Shown here piece after piece: positions 16,693-24,026 of a DNA stretch of 36,851 nucleotides. Every line of letters begins with the position of its first letter. Position 1 is the stretch's first letter. The stretch spans positions 1-36,851 of the forward strand of contig JAJCXX010000094.1 in the NCBI GenBank assembly GCA_029263195.1, given 5' to 3'. Source of the stretch: Acidimicrobiales bacterium. Its GTDB lineage: Bacteria; Actinomycetota; Acidimicrobiia; Acidimicrobiales; Aldehydirespiratoraceae. The notes below the pieces were generated by a model. The model did not search any database, was not told the DNA's origin, and saw nothing but the letters and a program-made list of their open reading frames with translations. The position numbers and the translations under genes were made by a program.

Positions 16693-17558
16693 CGGCGGTC
16701 CTCCTTCGTGCTCAGTGTGATCGGGGTGACGGCGCCCGACGAATCGGAGTCGTCGAGGACCGAAACCTTGAGTTCGGATCCTTCGGTCAGGCCGAGTTCG
16801 GATGCGGCCGACGCCCGGGCCACCGCTATCGACAGCAAGCCACTCGAGTCGATGACCAACCCGACCCGACCCGCGGCGATTCGGTCGTAGGCATCGCACG
16901 CGACAGCCGTGTGGTGTGCGCCTGCGATGGTGAGCCGCAACTCGGCACCCAGCTGCTCGACATCGGCCGGGTCGATATTGATCTGACAGTTGCCGAACCG
17001 GTCGATCCACAACACCTCTCCGACCAGGCCACCGTCCTCTTCTCGGCTCACCGGAAGCACCCCGGGCACGAGGGTGGCCGGATCGATTTCGGGACCTAGC
17101 TCGGACATGGGCACCCCGTTGCAGAGGTGCGCGGCGGCGGGAGCGAAGAGGTCGCGCCCATCGAATGTCGAGCCGAGGGATGGCAAGCGATGATCGTCGG
17201 AGGCCAATTCGACCGCTCTCGTGGCACCCCCGACCATGCCGACCGCCGGGGCAAGCAAGCCATTGTCGGGTCCGACCAGCACCGACGCGCCGTCGCCGAC
17301 TTCGATCGCGACCGGTCGGCGCTCGGTTCCCACGCCTGGGTCGACCACGGCGAGAACCACGCCCGGATTGAGATAGCCGGCAGCTCGGGCGAGGGCCAGA
17401 CCGCCGGCCCGCGTGTCGTGCGGAGCAATGCCATGGGTGATGTCGACCACCGTCACATGTGGAGCGATCGAACGAACCACGGAGTGGACCACGCCGACGA
17501 ACTCATCGGCGAGACCGAAGTCGGACAGGAATGAGATTGTGTCGAAACGGCCGGTCAC
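16689..17558 (-). CDS. SAM hydroxide adenosyltransferase (DUF62 / SAM hydrolase family)
   Basis: 289 residues, GTG start at 17558. Family members hydrolyse S-adenosylmethionine to adenosine and methionine; relatives are the fluorinase and chlorinase. Seen: FLSDFGLADEFVG at the N-terminus, VVDPGVGTERRPV holding Asp73 and Arg80 of the Asp-Arg-His set, GPDNGLL, and FDGRDLFAPAAAH ending in the likely His144. The C-terminal beta domain carries WIDRFGNCQINI. I see no room for the extra loop that marks halogenating members, so hydrolase is favoured over halogenase. It carries the ribosome-binding site of the microprotein in its last codons. proC is immediately upstream (30-base gap). Confidence 0.93.
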   Translation of the reverse strand: MTGRFDTISFLSDFGLADEFVGVVHSVVRSIAPHVTVVDITHGIAPHDTRAGGLALARAAGYLNPGVVLAVVDPGVGTERRPVAIEVGDGASVLVGPDNGLLAPAVGMVGGATRAVELASDDHRLPSLGSTFDGRDLFAPAAAHLCNGVPMSELGPEIDPATLVPGVLPVSREEDGGLVGEVLWIDRFGNCQINIDPADVEQLGAELRLTIAGAHHTAVACDAYDRIAAGRVGLVIDSSGLLSIAVARASAASELGLTEGSELKVSVLDDSDSSGAVTPITLSTKEDRR

Positions 17559-17588
17559 GGGGATCGACGCTAGCGCTGAGCCGCCGAT

Positions 17589-18383
17589 TCAGTCGGCACC
17601 CAGTTCGCGGGATCGTTCGGTTGCGGCCTCGACCACTCGCGAGACAATCTCGGGGAACCCGGCTTCGGCGAACACGGCAAGTCCAGCCGCGGTGGTTCCG
17701 CCCGGCGAAGTGACGTTCACCCGCAGCACCGCCGGGTCCTCACCCGACTCCGACAGCAGGCGCGCCGCACCGAGGAGAGTCTGACGGGTGAGAGCATCGG
17801 ACGTCTCAGCGGAGAGGCCCTGTTCGATACCGGCGGCAACTAGAGCCTCGGCCAGGTGGAAGACGTAGGCCGGTCCCGATCCCGAGAGTCCGGTCACCGC
17901 ATCGATGTCGGGCTCGTCGACCTCGACCACCAGGCCCACCGATCCGAGTATCCCCGAGGCCCACTCGATGTCGGCCGAGGTTGCCGCGGTTCCTCCGGCC
18001 ACCGCCGCGGCTCCCGCTCCCACCAGCGCCGGGGTATTGGGCATGCAACGCACGACGGCTGTGCCGGCGGGCAGTGCCGCTTCGAGTGTTGTGATCTTGA
18101 CGCCGGCAGCAATCGACAGAACTCTCGGAGCTCCCGCCTCGGCGATCACGGGCAGCACCGCTGGCACGATGTTCGGCTTCACCGCGATCAGAGTGTCGAT
18201 ACCGGCCAGCGGAGTGTCGCCCGTGGACAGCCCCGGAATACTTCGCTCGAGCTCGCCGCGTCGCTCGGTTGCCGGTTCGATCACGTGTAGTTGCCCGGCT
18301 TCCGCCCAGCCACTCGAGATGAGGCCACCGATCAGCGCCTCACCCATCTTGCCGCCACCCATTATCTGCAGTCGTTTGGTCAC
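17589..18383 (-). CDS. proC: Pyrroline-5-carboxylate reductase
   Basis: 264 residues, GTG start at 18383. Last step of proline synthesis: NAD(P)H-dependent reduction of 1-pyrroline-5-carboxylate. Seen: the dinucleotide loop IMGGGKMGEALIGGL (about 7-21), AVKPNIV, VRCMPNTPALVGAG, the family signature VTGLSGSGPAYVF, and the C-terminal VTSPGGTTAAGLAVF substrate region. Normal length and intact motifs. Upstream is the 236-base intergenic region with a long hairpin; downstream, after 30 bases, the SAM hydrolase on the same strand. Confidence 0.96.
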   Translation of the reverse strand: MTKRLQIMGGGKMGEALIGGLISSGWAEAGQLHVIEPATERRGELERSIPGLSTGDTPLAGIDTLIAVKPNIVPAVLPVIAEAGAPRVLSIAAGVKITTLEAALPAGTAVVRCMPNTPALVGAGAAAVAGGTAATSADIEWASGILGSVGLVVEVDEPDIDAVTGLSGSGPAYVFHLAEALVAAGIEQGLSAETSDALTRQTLLGAARLLSESGEDPAVLRVNVTSPGGTTAAGLAVFAEAGFPEIVSRVVEAATERSRELGAD

Positions 18384-18503
18384 GCCCCGACAGTAGCCAC
18401 CACGACAAGCGGGACCCGGCTGATTGCCCGGATGGTCCCAGTGGAAGGAGGAGGTTCACACTTCCCCAAGCGACCAGTCCTCCCACCGGGTTCGCGTCAC
18501 AAT

Positions 18504-18523
18504 ACATGAAACAACATGAAACA
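18504..18523. repeat. Tandem 10-bp direct repeat
   Basis: ACATGAAACA occurs twice back to back (18504-18513, 18514-18523) in an unusually AT-rich patch upstream of proC and 22 bases from the long hairpin. It could be a binding site or promoter element for proC; nothing else supports a function. Confidence 0.6.
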
Positions 18524-18545
18524 TCACCCCCCATCCGAATTCCTT

Positions 18546-18598
18546 CGAAATCTGTGGTCGGAGGCCACAAGGATTGTGGCCTCCGACCACAGATTTCG
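18546..18598. repeat. Perfect 25-bp inverted repeat with a 3-base loop
   Basis: The left arm at 18546-18570 (begins CGAAATCTGTGGTCGG) and the right arm at 18574-18598 are exact reverse complements, separated by GGA. The hairpin lies 22 bases past the stop of the YbjN gene and about 160 bases upstream of proC, on the strand both share. No U-tract follows in either direction, so it is not a standard intrinsic terminator, though so stable a stem could end transcription or protect a 3' end. The size and perfection also fit a REP-like or miniature mobile palindrome. No coding frame through it looks real. Confidence 0.9.
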
Positions 18599-18619
18599 GG
18601 TGTTGGGGGCGGGTGGGGG

Positions 18620-19084
18620 TCAGGACTTGAAACGGGAGGCGAATCCGATCCGCATGGCGGGGCGGAAACACTGCTCCACGTAGGCCCATGTGGATCCGAG
18701 AATGCGATCGAGTTCGGTTTCGTCGACGGCCACCACCGGCAAAGAGCCGCGCAAGAACACGGCCTCCTCGACTCCGATCTCGAAGGCCATTCCGTTCAGC
18801 TTCTGGTTTCGTTTCAGGAGATGGAGGTAGAAGGCCTCGTGATTCTCCTCAGGGGCCGGCATCACGTAGGTCTCGTGGCCGAGGGTTCGCTGCCCGAGCG
18901 TGAGCCAGAGCGTCCAGACATCTTTGTCCTCACCCCTCACCCTCACGTACCAACGCCGGGTGTCACCTGTGTCGCGCTCCACCGCTTCGATCACGGGATT
19001 GTCGGACTTCTCCGCTTCGAGCCAACCCTCGATCAACTGATCAACACGATCAAGTTGCTCAGGTGAGGCCGGTCTGGAGTCCAT
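18620..19084 (-). CDS. YbjN-domain protein
   Basis: 154 residues. Resembles the actinobacterial YbjN family, with a type III-secretion-chaperone-like fold; the order mshA then YbjN is the same as Rv0486-Rv0487 in Mycobacterium tuberculosis. Seen: an N-terminal helix (QLDRVDQLIEGWLEAE), strands WYVRVRGEDKDVWTLWLTL, a TLGHETYVMPAP strand, the helix ENHEAFYLHLLKRNQKLNG, and GVEEAVFLRGSLPV. No catalytic motif. It follows mshA by 33 bases on the same strand. Function unknown; conserved linkage hints at thiol or redox physiology, which is inference. Confidence 0.85.
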   Translation of the reverse strand: MDSRPASPEQLDRVDQLIEGWLEAEKSDNPVIEAVERDTGDTRRWYVRVRGEDKDVWTLWLTLGQRTLGHETYVMPAPEENHEAFYLHLLKRNQKLNGMAFEIGVEEAVFLRGSLPVVAVDETELDRILGSTWAYVEQCFRPAMRIGFASRFKS

Positions 19085-19117
19085 GCAGAGCGACGCTACC
19101 GGCCGGGTCGACCGCGG

Positions 19118-20329
19118 TCAGGCCAAACAGTCGACCGGGGCCTGATGACGAACCGTCTCGTATACCCGGTTGAGCCGATTGGCCATCGAACTCCACGTAT
19201 AGGAAGTCGCGGCCTCCGAAGCCCGGACCGAGAGGCTCGCCGCGAACATCTCGTCGTCGAGAATCCTGCGGGTGGCCGCTGCGTAGTCCTCCGGATCTCG
19301 GCCGCTGACCCTCAGGCCGGTGCGTTCGTGATCGACGAGAGTCCGCAGGCCACCGACATCGGAGGCCACCACCGGAGCGCCACATGCCGCCGCCTCGAGC
19401 GCCACCAGACCGAACGACTCCGACCTCGACGGCACCAGACAGACGTCGGCCGCACGGTAGTAGGTCGACAGAACGTGATGAGGCTGGGGGGAGACGATCG
19501 TGACCCGACCGTCGAGACCCAACGAATCGATGAGGTCCCAGGTGCGCTCGACCTCACGGTCGCCCTCCATGCCACTCGACCCGCCGACGATCATCAGCTT
19601 GGCGTCGGGCATGTCGAGAGAACCGAGAGTGCGTACCGCGACGTCGACACCCTTGAGTGGCTGGATCCGGCCCACGAACAACAACAGCGGCCCACCGGAC
19701 AGACCCAAGGCCTCGCGGGCGCCGTGACGCGACCCCGGTGAGAAGAACGCGTGGTCGACTCCAGGCGGCACGATTTCGATTCGGGCCGGGTCGGCGTTGT
19801 AGTGGGTCACGAGCTCGTGGAGCTCGGTCACAGAGTTGGCGGTGATGATGTCGGAGCACGCCACCACATCGCTCTCCGCGTCGATTCGGCTCTGGGGCTC
19901 GAGATCGCCGGTCTCGGCCTTGACCCGGGCGAGCGTGTGAAACGTGGAGATCAGGGGCAGATCGAGTTCGTGCTTGAGTCGGTGTCCGGTCACGCCCGAA
20001 AGCCAGTAGTTGGCGTGGAGAATCTCCACCGGATCAGCTTCGAGATGAGCCCTCACCCGGTCGGTGAACTCGTCGACGATGTGAGGGAGCTGTTCCTTGG
20101 CCAAGTCGACCGGGCCGGCCGGCACATGCACCACTTTGAACCCGGGCTCCACATCGACCGACTCGGGCAATCCGTCGGCCCAACGACGCACATACACAGT
20201 GCAGTCGTCGCCCACTTGCGCCAGAGACGACACCAGCTCACGGACGTAGACGTTCATTCCTCCGGCATCTCCCGAGCCCGGTTGGACCAAGGGTGATGTG
20301 TGGAGCGAAAGAACGGCTACGCGGGTCAC
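19118..20329 (-). CDS. mshA: D-inositol-3-phosphate glycosyltransferase (mycothiol step 1)
   Basis: 403 residues, GTG start at 20329. GT-B fold, family GT4: transfers N-acetylglucosamine from UDP-GlcNAc to 1L-myo-inositol-1-phosphate, the first step of mycothiol synthesis. Highly typical MshA N-terminus: SLHTSPLVQPGSGDAGGMNV. Also HANYWLSGVTGHRL, STFHTLARVK, PPGVDHAFFSPG, FVGRIQPLKGVDV, and the nucleotide-sugar motif ESFGLVALEAAACGAPVVAS with its EX7E. This gene marks the host as a mycothiol-producing actinobacterium. Its start overlaps the stop of the RsiG-like gene as GTGA. The other msh genes are not in the window. Confidence 0.96.
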   Translation of the reverse strand: MTRVAVLSLHTSPLVQPGSGDAGGMNVYVRELVSSLAQVGDDCTVYVRRWADGLPESVDVEPGFKVVHVPAGPVDLAKEQLPHIVDEFTDRVRAHLEADPVEILHANYWLSGVTGHRLKHELDLPLISTFHTLARVKAETGDLEPQSRIDAESDVVACSDIITANSVTELHELVTHYNADPARIEIVPPGVDHAFFSPGSRHGAREALGLSGGPLLLFVGRIQPLKGVDVAVRTLGSLDMPDAKLMIVGGSSGMEGDREVERTWDLIDSLGLDGRVTIVSPQPHHVLSTYYRAADVCLVPSRSESFGLVALEAAACGAPVVASDVGGLRTLVDHERTGLRVSGRDPEDYAAATRRILDDEMFAASLSVRASEAATSYTWSSMANRLNRVYETVRHQAPVDCLA

Positions 20330-20853
20330 GAGGCTGTGATCTCCTGATCGCCATCGGCGATACGGCGAGCCAGATCGGTGTTGAGCAGGTCAATCGTGTC
20401 GTGGACGCTGCTGCGCGACTTCGAAAGACGATCTTCGAAGCGACGAAGCGCTATCACCGCGGCCGACAATTCGTCGTCGCCCAATTCGGCGAGCGCAGCC
20501 ATGACATGGGGCCCCACGGCAGAATCGAGATCGGCGACAAGCGGATCGACGATCTCGTCGGGCGGATCGAGTTCTTGACTGATTCGGCCCGAACCCGGCC
20601 CGCGCACACCCTCGCTCAGCAGATCGGGAAGGTTGTCGACCAGACCGGCGAGATCGCCGCCCTGGCCCTGCCCACGCTGACTGGACTCGGCAACCAGGAG
20701 GTCGAGTCGACCCTGTGCGAGACGCCGCACGTAGGACAATGCGTTCTCGATATCGCTGCATTCCGTGCGCTTCGAACGCAAGTCATCAATGGACAACTGC
20801 GAGAGACCGGCAACATAGGCCGGGTCTGCTATTCGGGAAATCTCCGGGATCAT
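20326..20853 (-). CDS. RsiG-like c-di-GMP-responsive anti-sigma factor homologue (AmfC family)
   Basis: 175 residues from ATG 20853, preceded by GAGAGGG. The frame opens further upstream through moaD but that part is an Arg-rich shadow. The protein contains the RsiG cyclic-di-GMP signature E-x3-S-x2-R-x3-Q-x3-D exactly once: Glu36, Ser40, Arg43, Gln47, Asp51 (ENALSYVRRLAQGRLD). A second copy near the C-terminus has His for Gln: Glu140, Ser144, Arg147, His151, Asp155. A flexible Gly/Asp-rich segment (about 57-105) separates them, as needed for two antiparallel helices. In Streptomyces RsiG binds c-di-GMP and holds the sigma factor WhiG. The partner is not in this window. Coupled by GTGA to mshA. 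Family call strong; ligand and partner inferred. Confidence 0.85.
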   Translation of the reverse strand: MIPEISRIADPAYVAGLSQLSIDDLRSKRTECSDIENALSYVRRLAQGRLDLLVAESSQRGQGQGGDLAGLVDNLPDLLSEGVRGPGSGRISQELDPPDEIVDPLVADLDSAVGPHVMAALAELGDDELSAAVIALRRFEDRLSKSRSSVHDTIDLLNTDLARRIADGDQEITAS

Positions 20854-20900
20854 TGCACCCTCTCGAACGACCATCGGCCCACATGGGACCGACGTGGAGC

Positions 20901-21152
20901 CTATCGGCAGACGTCGAAACCACCAGAAACCGGTGGGAGCACGGCAATTTCGTCGGTGTCGACGACGGTTTGATCGCGTTTCGCCGGATCGCCGTTGCAC
21001 CACACTTTGCAGGTCGCCAGAAGGCCTTCGAAGGTCGGCCCATAGGAGCCGATCGCGGCATCGAGAATCTCGCCGACAGTGGCGCCGGGAAACTCATCGT
21101 GGGCGGTACCAGCTGCTTCTCGGGCCGATGCGAACAATCGCAGTTTTGCCAT
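20901..21152 (-). CDS. MoaD/ThiS-family sulfur-carrier protein with C-terminal extension
   Basis: 83 residues. Ubiquitin-like fold: LRLFASAREAAGT at the N-terminus, VGEILDAAIGSYG helix, VWCNGDPAKRD, and DEIAVLPPVSGG at the C-terminus. Such proteins form a thiocarboxylate on the last Gly to give sulfur to molybdopterin (MoaD) or other products. Here the Gly-Gly is not terminal: five more residues, FDVCR, follow before the TAG. Either the protein is trimmed first, as for QbsE/CysO-type carriers, or it is not a standard MoaD. Two molybdenum hydroxylases lie 3 kb away, so a molybdopterin role is plausible. It lies 47 bases upstream of the RsiG-like gene on the same strand. Confidence 0.88.
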   Translation of the reverse strand: MAKLRLFASAREAAGTAHDEFPGATVGEILDAAIGSYGPTFEGLLATCKVWCNGDPAKRDQTVVDTDEIAVLPPVSGGFDVCR

Positions 21153-21245
21153 GGCACCACGCTAGCGGCGACTCCCCCACTGAACAGATCCCAGGCCTGC
21201 GGGGTCCCCAAGCGTGTCAGTGGCCCCTTGTACGATCGCCTCGAC

Positions 21246-21848
21246 ATGATCCGCTTACTGGTGGCCCGCCACGGGCAGTCCGAATGGAACGCCGTCGGCC
21301 GGTGGCAGGGCCGTGCCGACCCGCCACTGTCAGAGGTCGGGATGGCCCAGGCGCGGGCTGCGGCCGGAGCGGTCGGAGCGGTCGATGCCGTGGTTGCCAG
21401 TCCTCTCGAACGAGCCCTCGTCACCGCCACCGTGATCTCCGAGTCGATCGGGGTCGGCCCGGTGTTCGTCCACCCGGGCCTCGAAGAACGCGACGCCGGC
21501 GAGTTCCAGGGACTCACCCGCGATCAGATCGAAGAGCAGTTCCCGGGCTATCTCGCCAACGGTCGTAGGCCACCCGGCTGGGAGCCCGATTCCGATGTCA
21601 TCGATCGGGCGCTCAGCTCTCTCGAGGCGATCACCGAGATGATCGACGGCTCCCCCACCAGCGACGTCATTGCCATTGCCCACGCTGGAATCATCTATGC
21701 GCTCGAGAGTCACTTCGGTGAGAAATTCGTGCGCATCGACAACCTCAGCGGGCGCTGGTTTCTCCACGACGGAAGCCACTGGTCTCTGGGTGAACGCATG
21801 TCGCTGATTCCCGAGGGAGCAATCGTCACGGGAGCCGACAGCCTGTGA
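21246..21848 (+). CDS. Histidine phosphatase family protein (phosphoglycerate-mutase-like)
   Basis: 200 residues from ATG 21246; the long upstream open frame is antisense to the RsiG-like and moaD genes. Seen: the phosphohistidine motif ARHGQSEWN (His9), catalytic-core Arg in SPLERALVTA, ERDAGEFQG, and the second His in IAIAHAGIIYAL. These define the acid/histidine phosphatase branch; the short length and GEFQG fit broad phosphatases (PhoE/GpmB-like) more than cofactor-dependent glycolytic mutase. Coupled by GTGA to the YgjP gene. A phosphoglycerate-mutase-family gene near mshA also occurs in mycobacteria (Rv0489). Confidence 0.92.
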   Translation: MIRLLVARHGQSEWNAVGRWQGRADPPLSEVGMAQARAAAGAVGAVDAVVASPLERALVTATVISESIGVGPVFVHPGLEERDAGEFQGLTRDQIEEQFPGYLANGRRPPGWEPDSDVIDRALSSLEAITEMIDGSPTSDVIAIAHAGIIYALESHFGEKFVRIDNLSGRWFLHDGSHWSLGERMSLIPEGAIVTGADSL

Positions 21849-22402
21849 GCGAATACGTCTCCTCCCGCTCAATGTCGACTCGCTACCCGGTCGAGGTGAT
21901 CCGAAGCGATCGCCGACAAAAGACCGTGTCGGCGCGCATTGTCGACGGGGTCATCCGAGTCCGCATTCCCGCTTGGATGACCGCCGACGACGAACGTACC
22001 TACGTCGACAGCATCGTGAAGCGCATCGAACAACAGAGGCGTTCACACTCGGTCGACATCGAAGCTCGAGCTCGCCGGCTGGCCGACGAATACGACCTCC
22101 CGCACCCGACATCGATTCGTTGGGCGACCAACCAGCGTCAGCGCTGGGGGTCGTGCTCCACCGGCACCGGCGACATCCGTATCTCCGACCGATTGGTCGA
22201 CGTGCCGCCGTGGGTACTCGATCACGTGATCATCCACGAACTGGCCCACCTATTGGTGCCCGATCACTCCCCCGCGTTCGACCTGTTGCTCGCCCGCAAC
22301 CCTCTGGCCGAACGAGCCACCGGCTATCTGATGGCTCTCACCGATCGGGTGTCCGACCAGCAGCCCGCAGCCAGTTCATCTCAGCCGTCCCAAGCGGTGT
22401 GA
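21845..22402 (+). CDS. YgjP-like (M48-type) metallopeptidase
   Basis: 185 residues, GTG start at 21845 overlapping the phosphatase stop. YgjP/UPF0103-type proteins have a beta N-terminal half (VEVIRSDRRQKTVSARIVDG, then VRIPAWMT), a WATNQRQRWGSCS strand and the zinc helix HELAHLLVPDHSPAFDLLL. The HELAH plus downstream His-x4-Phe is typical of the family. Substrate unknown; relatives include SprT-like proteases. The last 65 bases run into the 3' end of the convergent ABC1 gene, and the C-terminal residues are a Ser/Gln-rich tail. Confidence 0.9.
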   Translation: MSEYVSSRSMSTRYPVEVIRSDRRQKTVSARIVDGVIRVRIPAWMTADDERTYVDSIVKRIEQQRRSHSVDIEARARRLADEYDLPHPTSIRWATNQRQRWGSCSTGTGDIRISDRLVDVPPWVLDHVIIHELAHLLVPDHSPAFDLLLARNPLAERATGYLMALTDRVSDQQPAASSSQPSQAV

Positions 22403-23747
22403 CCGGCGGCTGATCGCAGCGGTACTCGTCGAGAATCGCCCTCCATCGGTTTCGGGCACCCAGACGGCCGAGCAAAGCGCTCATTCCCCAGACCACCCGA
22501 TCGAGGATCACGAACGACGGCGGCATGGTGAGCTTGTGCATCACCTCGGCGTTGGGTCCGCCGACCTCGAGCAGGCCTCGGATAACTCCTTGGGTGAGAT
22601 CCTCGGTGAACGTGAAGGTGTCCGAGAAGTAGGACGTGTAGGGCGCCGAGACGTAGGAGAGCACGCTGTCGGCGTCGAGTTCGTGTCCCGGTTGCAGGAA
22701 GCCCGACACTTCCATCTGAGCGACCACCCCTTCGGCGTCGCGCTCGAACAGCGGATCGATTATCGGGATCAACCCTTCGAATTCACCCGGTCGCCAACGC
22801 TTCACCAATCCGAAGTCGATGAACGTCACCGACCCGTCATGTCCGAACAGGTAGTTGCCGGGATGAGGGTCACCGTTGAAGACACCCACCCGATAGATCG
22901 CACCCTGCACGAATCGGAAGATGATCTCAGCCGCCCGCTGACGGGCTGCTTCATCGGCCGATGCGAGGAACTCCTCCCAGGTCATGGCATCGACCCACTC
23001 GCTGGTCAGCACCCGTCTCGCCGAGTACTCCGAGATCACGTCGGGCACACGCACGAAAGGGTGGTCTCGGTAGCGCTCCGCGAACTCCGACTGGCACGAA
23101 GCCTCGAGCCGATAGTCGAGTTCGTCGGCCATTCGTTCTCTCAGTTCGTCGACGAGTCCCTTCACGTCGAGGCTCTTGAGAGCGATCGCCGACACCATCC
23201 GGTAGATCATCTCGGCGTTGTCGAGGTCGGATCCGATCGTGGTATCCAGACCCGGGTACTGCACCTTCACGGCCACGACCCGGCCGTCGCGGGTCACCGC
23301 CTTGTGGACTTGGCCGATCGACGCGGCCGCCGCCGGAATCGGGTCCCAGTCAAGGAACACATCTTCGGGCGGTGCGCCCAACTCCGATTCGATGACCGAA
23401 GCCGCCAGCGACGGAGCCATCGGTTCCACGTTGGCTTGGAGCGATTCAAGGGTTCTCCGGGCCTCGGGAGGCAGGCCATCGAGGATGAACGACAGCATTT
23501 GACCGCCCTTCATCACCACGCCCTTCATCTGCCCCAGTTCCCGGGCAACGTCTTCCGCAGTGCGTATTGCGAAGCCTTCATCGAGTTCGGCCTTGCGAGC
23601 ATCGTCGGCGGCCACGCCACGGGTCTTCACGACCAACCAGTGCATGGAGCGGCGAAGCGTCAGCCGGACGATCCGCGCAGTTCGCCGGAAATGAGCCCAA
23701 CGTTCGGCCGAACTACGGCGCATTTCAGATTTCGTTGGGTGACCCAT
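22338..23747 (-). CDS. ABC1/AarF (UbiB-type) atypical kinase
   Basis: 469 residues. UbiB/ADCK protein-kinase-like fold: the family KxGQ element is MKGGQMLSFI (about 79-88), the Ala-rich nucleotide loop is AAAASIGQVHKA, the Lys of VAVKVQYPG follows, then the catalytic FNGDPHPGNYLF and the metal-binding FIDFGL. These members are ATPases tied to quinone or isoprenoid lipid metabolism; in a menaquinone-using actinobacterium the client is unclear. The gene overlaps the small acidic protein gene by 23 bases at its start and the convergent YgjP gene by 65 bases at its end. Confidence 0.93.
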   Translation of the reverse strand: MGHPTKSEMRRSSAERWAHFRRTARIVRLTLRRSMHWLVVKTRGVAADDARKAELDEGFAIRTAEDVARELGQMKGVVMKGGQMLSFILDGLPPEARRTLESLQANVEPMAPSLAASVIESELGAPPEDVFLDWDPIPAAAASIGQVHKAVTRDGRVVAVKVQYPGLDTTIGSDLDNAEMIYRMVSAIALKSLDVKGLVDELRERMADELDYRLEASCQSEFAERYRDHPFVRVPDVISEYSARRVLTSEWVDAMTWEEFLASADEAARQRAAEIIFRFVQGAIYRVGVFNGDPHPGNYLFGHDGSVTFIDFGLVKRWRPGEFEGLIPIIDPLFERDAEGVVAQMEVSGFLQPGHELDADSVLSYVSAPYTSYFSDTFTFTEDLTQGVIRGLLEVGGPNAEVMHKLTMPPSFVILDRVVWGMSALLGRLGARNRWRAILDEYRCDQPPVTPLGTAEMNWLRAAGRTPDR

Positions 23748-23928
23748 CGACTACTACAGGTCGGTCTGTGTCGGCTTGATTCGTCTCGGATCCGAGAGCG
23801 TCGGCGAGTTCCTCGGCTCGCTGAAGATCATCGGTATCGAGAGCCTCCAGCGCCTCTTCGACGGAGTCGAGGTCTGACTCGAGTTCGCTCAACTCGGCAT
23901 CTGACGTTGCGTCCCCGGTGGTAGTCAC
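23725..23928 (-). CDS. Small acidic protein, unknown
   Basis: 67 residues from GTG 23928 (VTTTGDATSDAELSELESD...). I prefer this start over the upstream ATG at 24006 because the upstream residues are Arg-rich and cross the divergent promoter region. Strongly acidic with heptad-like Leu/Ala spacing (LESDLDSVEEALEALD, then LQRAEELADAL), so mainly helical, possibly a short coiled coil. No family recognised. The last 23 bases overlap the start of the ABC1 gene in another frame, which supports translational coupling. Divergent from the molybdenum hydroxylase operon. Confidence 0.6.
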   Translation of the reverse strand: MTTTGDATSDAELSELESDLDSVEEALEALDTDDLQRAEELADALGSETNQADTDRPVVVDGSPNEI

Positions 23929-24026
23929 GCCGTGGAGGTTAGCTGTCGGGCCGACCCGGGCGGTCGGCACGACCCGGTCGCGACGAGTACGACCCACCGC
24001 TGCCACCGATCGGTAACAATGGCGCG

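Noticed and set aside
16689..17558. Possible fluorinase/chlorinase
   Set aside because: The catalytic residues fit the hydrolase branch and the extra loop typical of halogenating members is not seen.
18506..19066. A plus-strand open frame running through the long hairpin
   Set aside because: It is antisense to the YbjN gene and lacks a ribosome-binding site; the protein is Gly/His-rich shadow sequence.
22536..23924. A 462-residue plus-strand open frame across the ABC1 gene
   Set aside because: His/Arg-rich antisense shadow; the minus-strand ABC1 kinase has all catalytic motifs.
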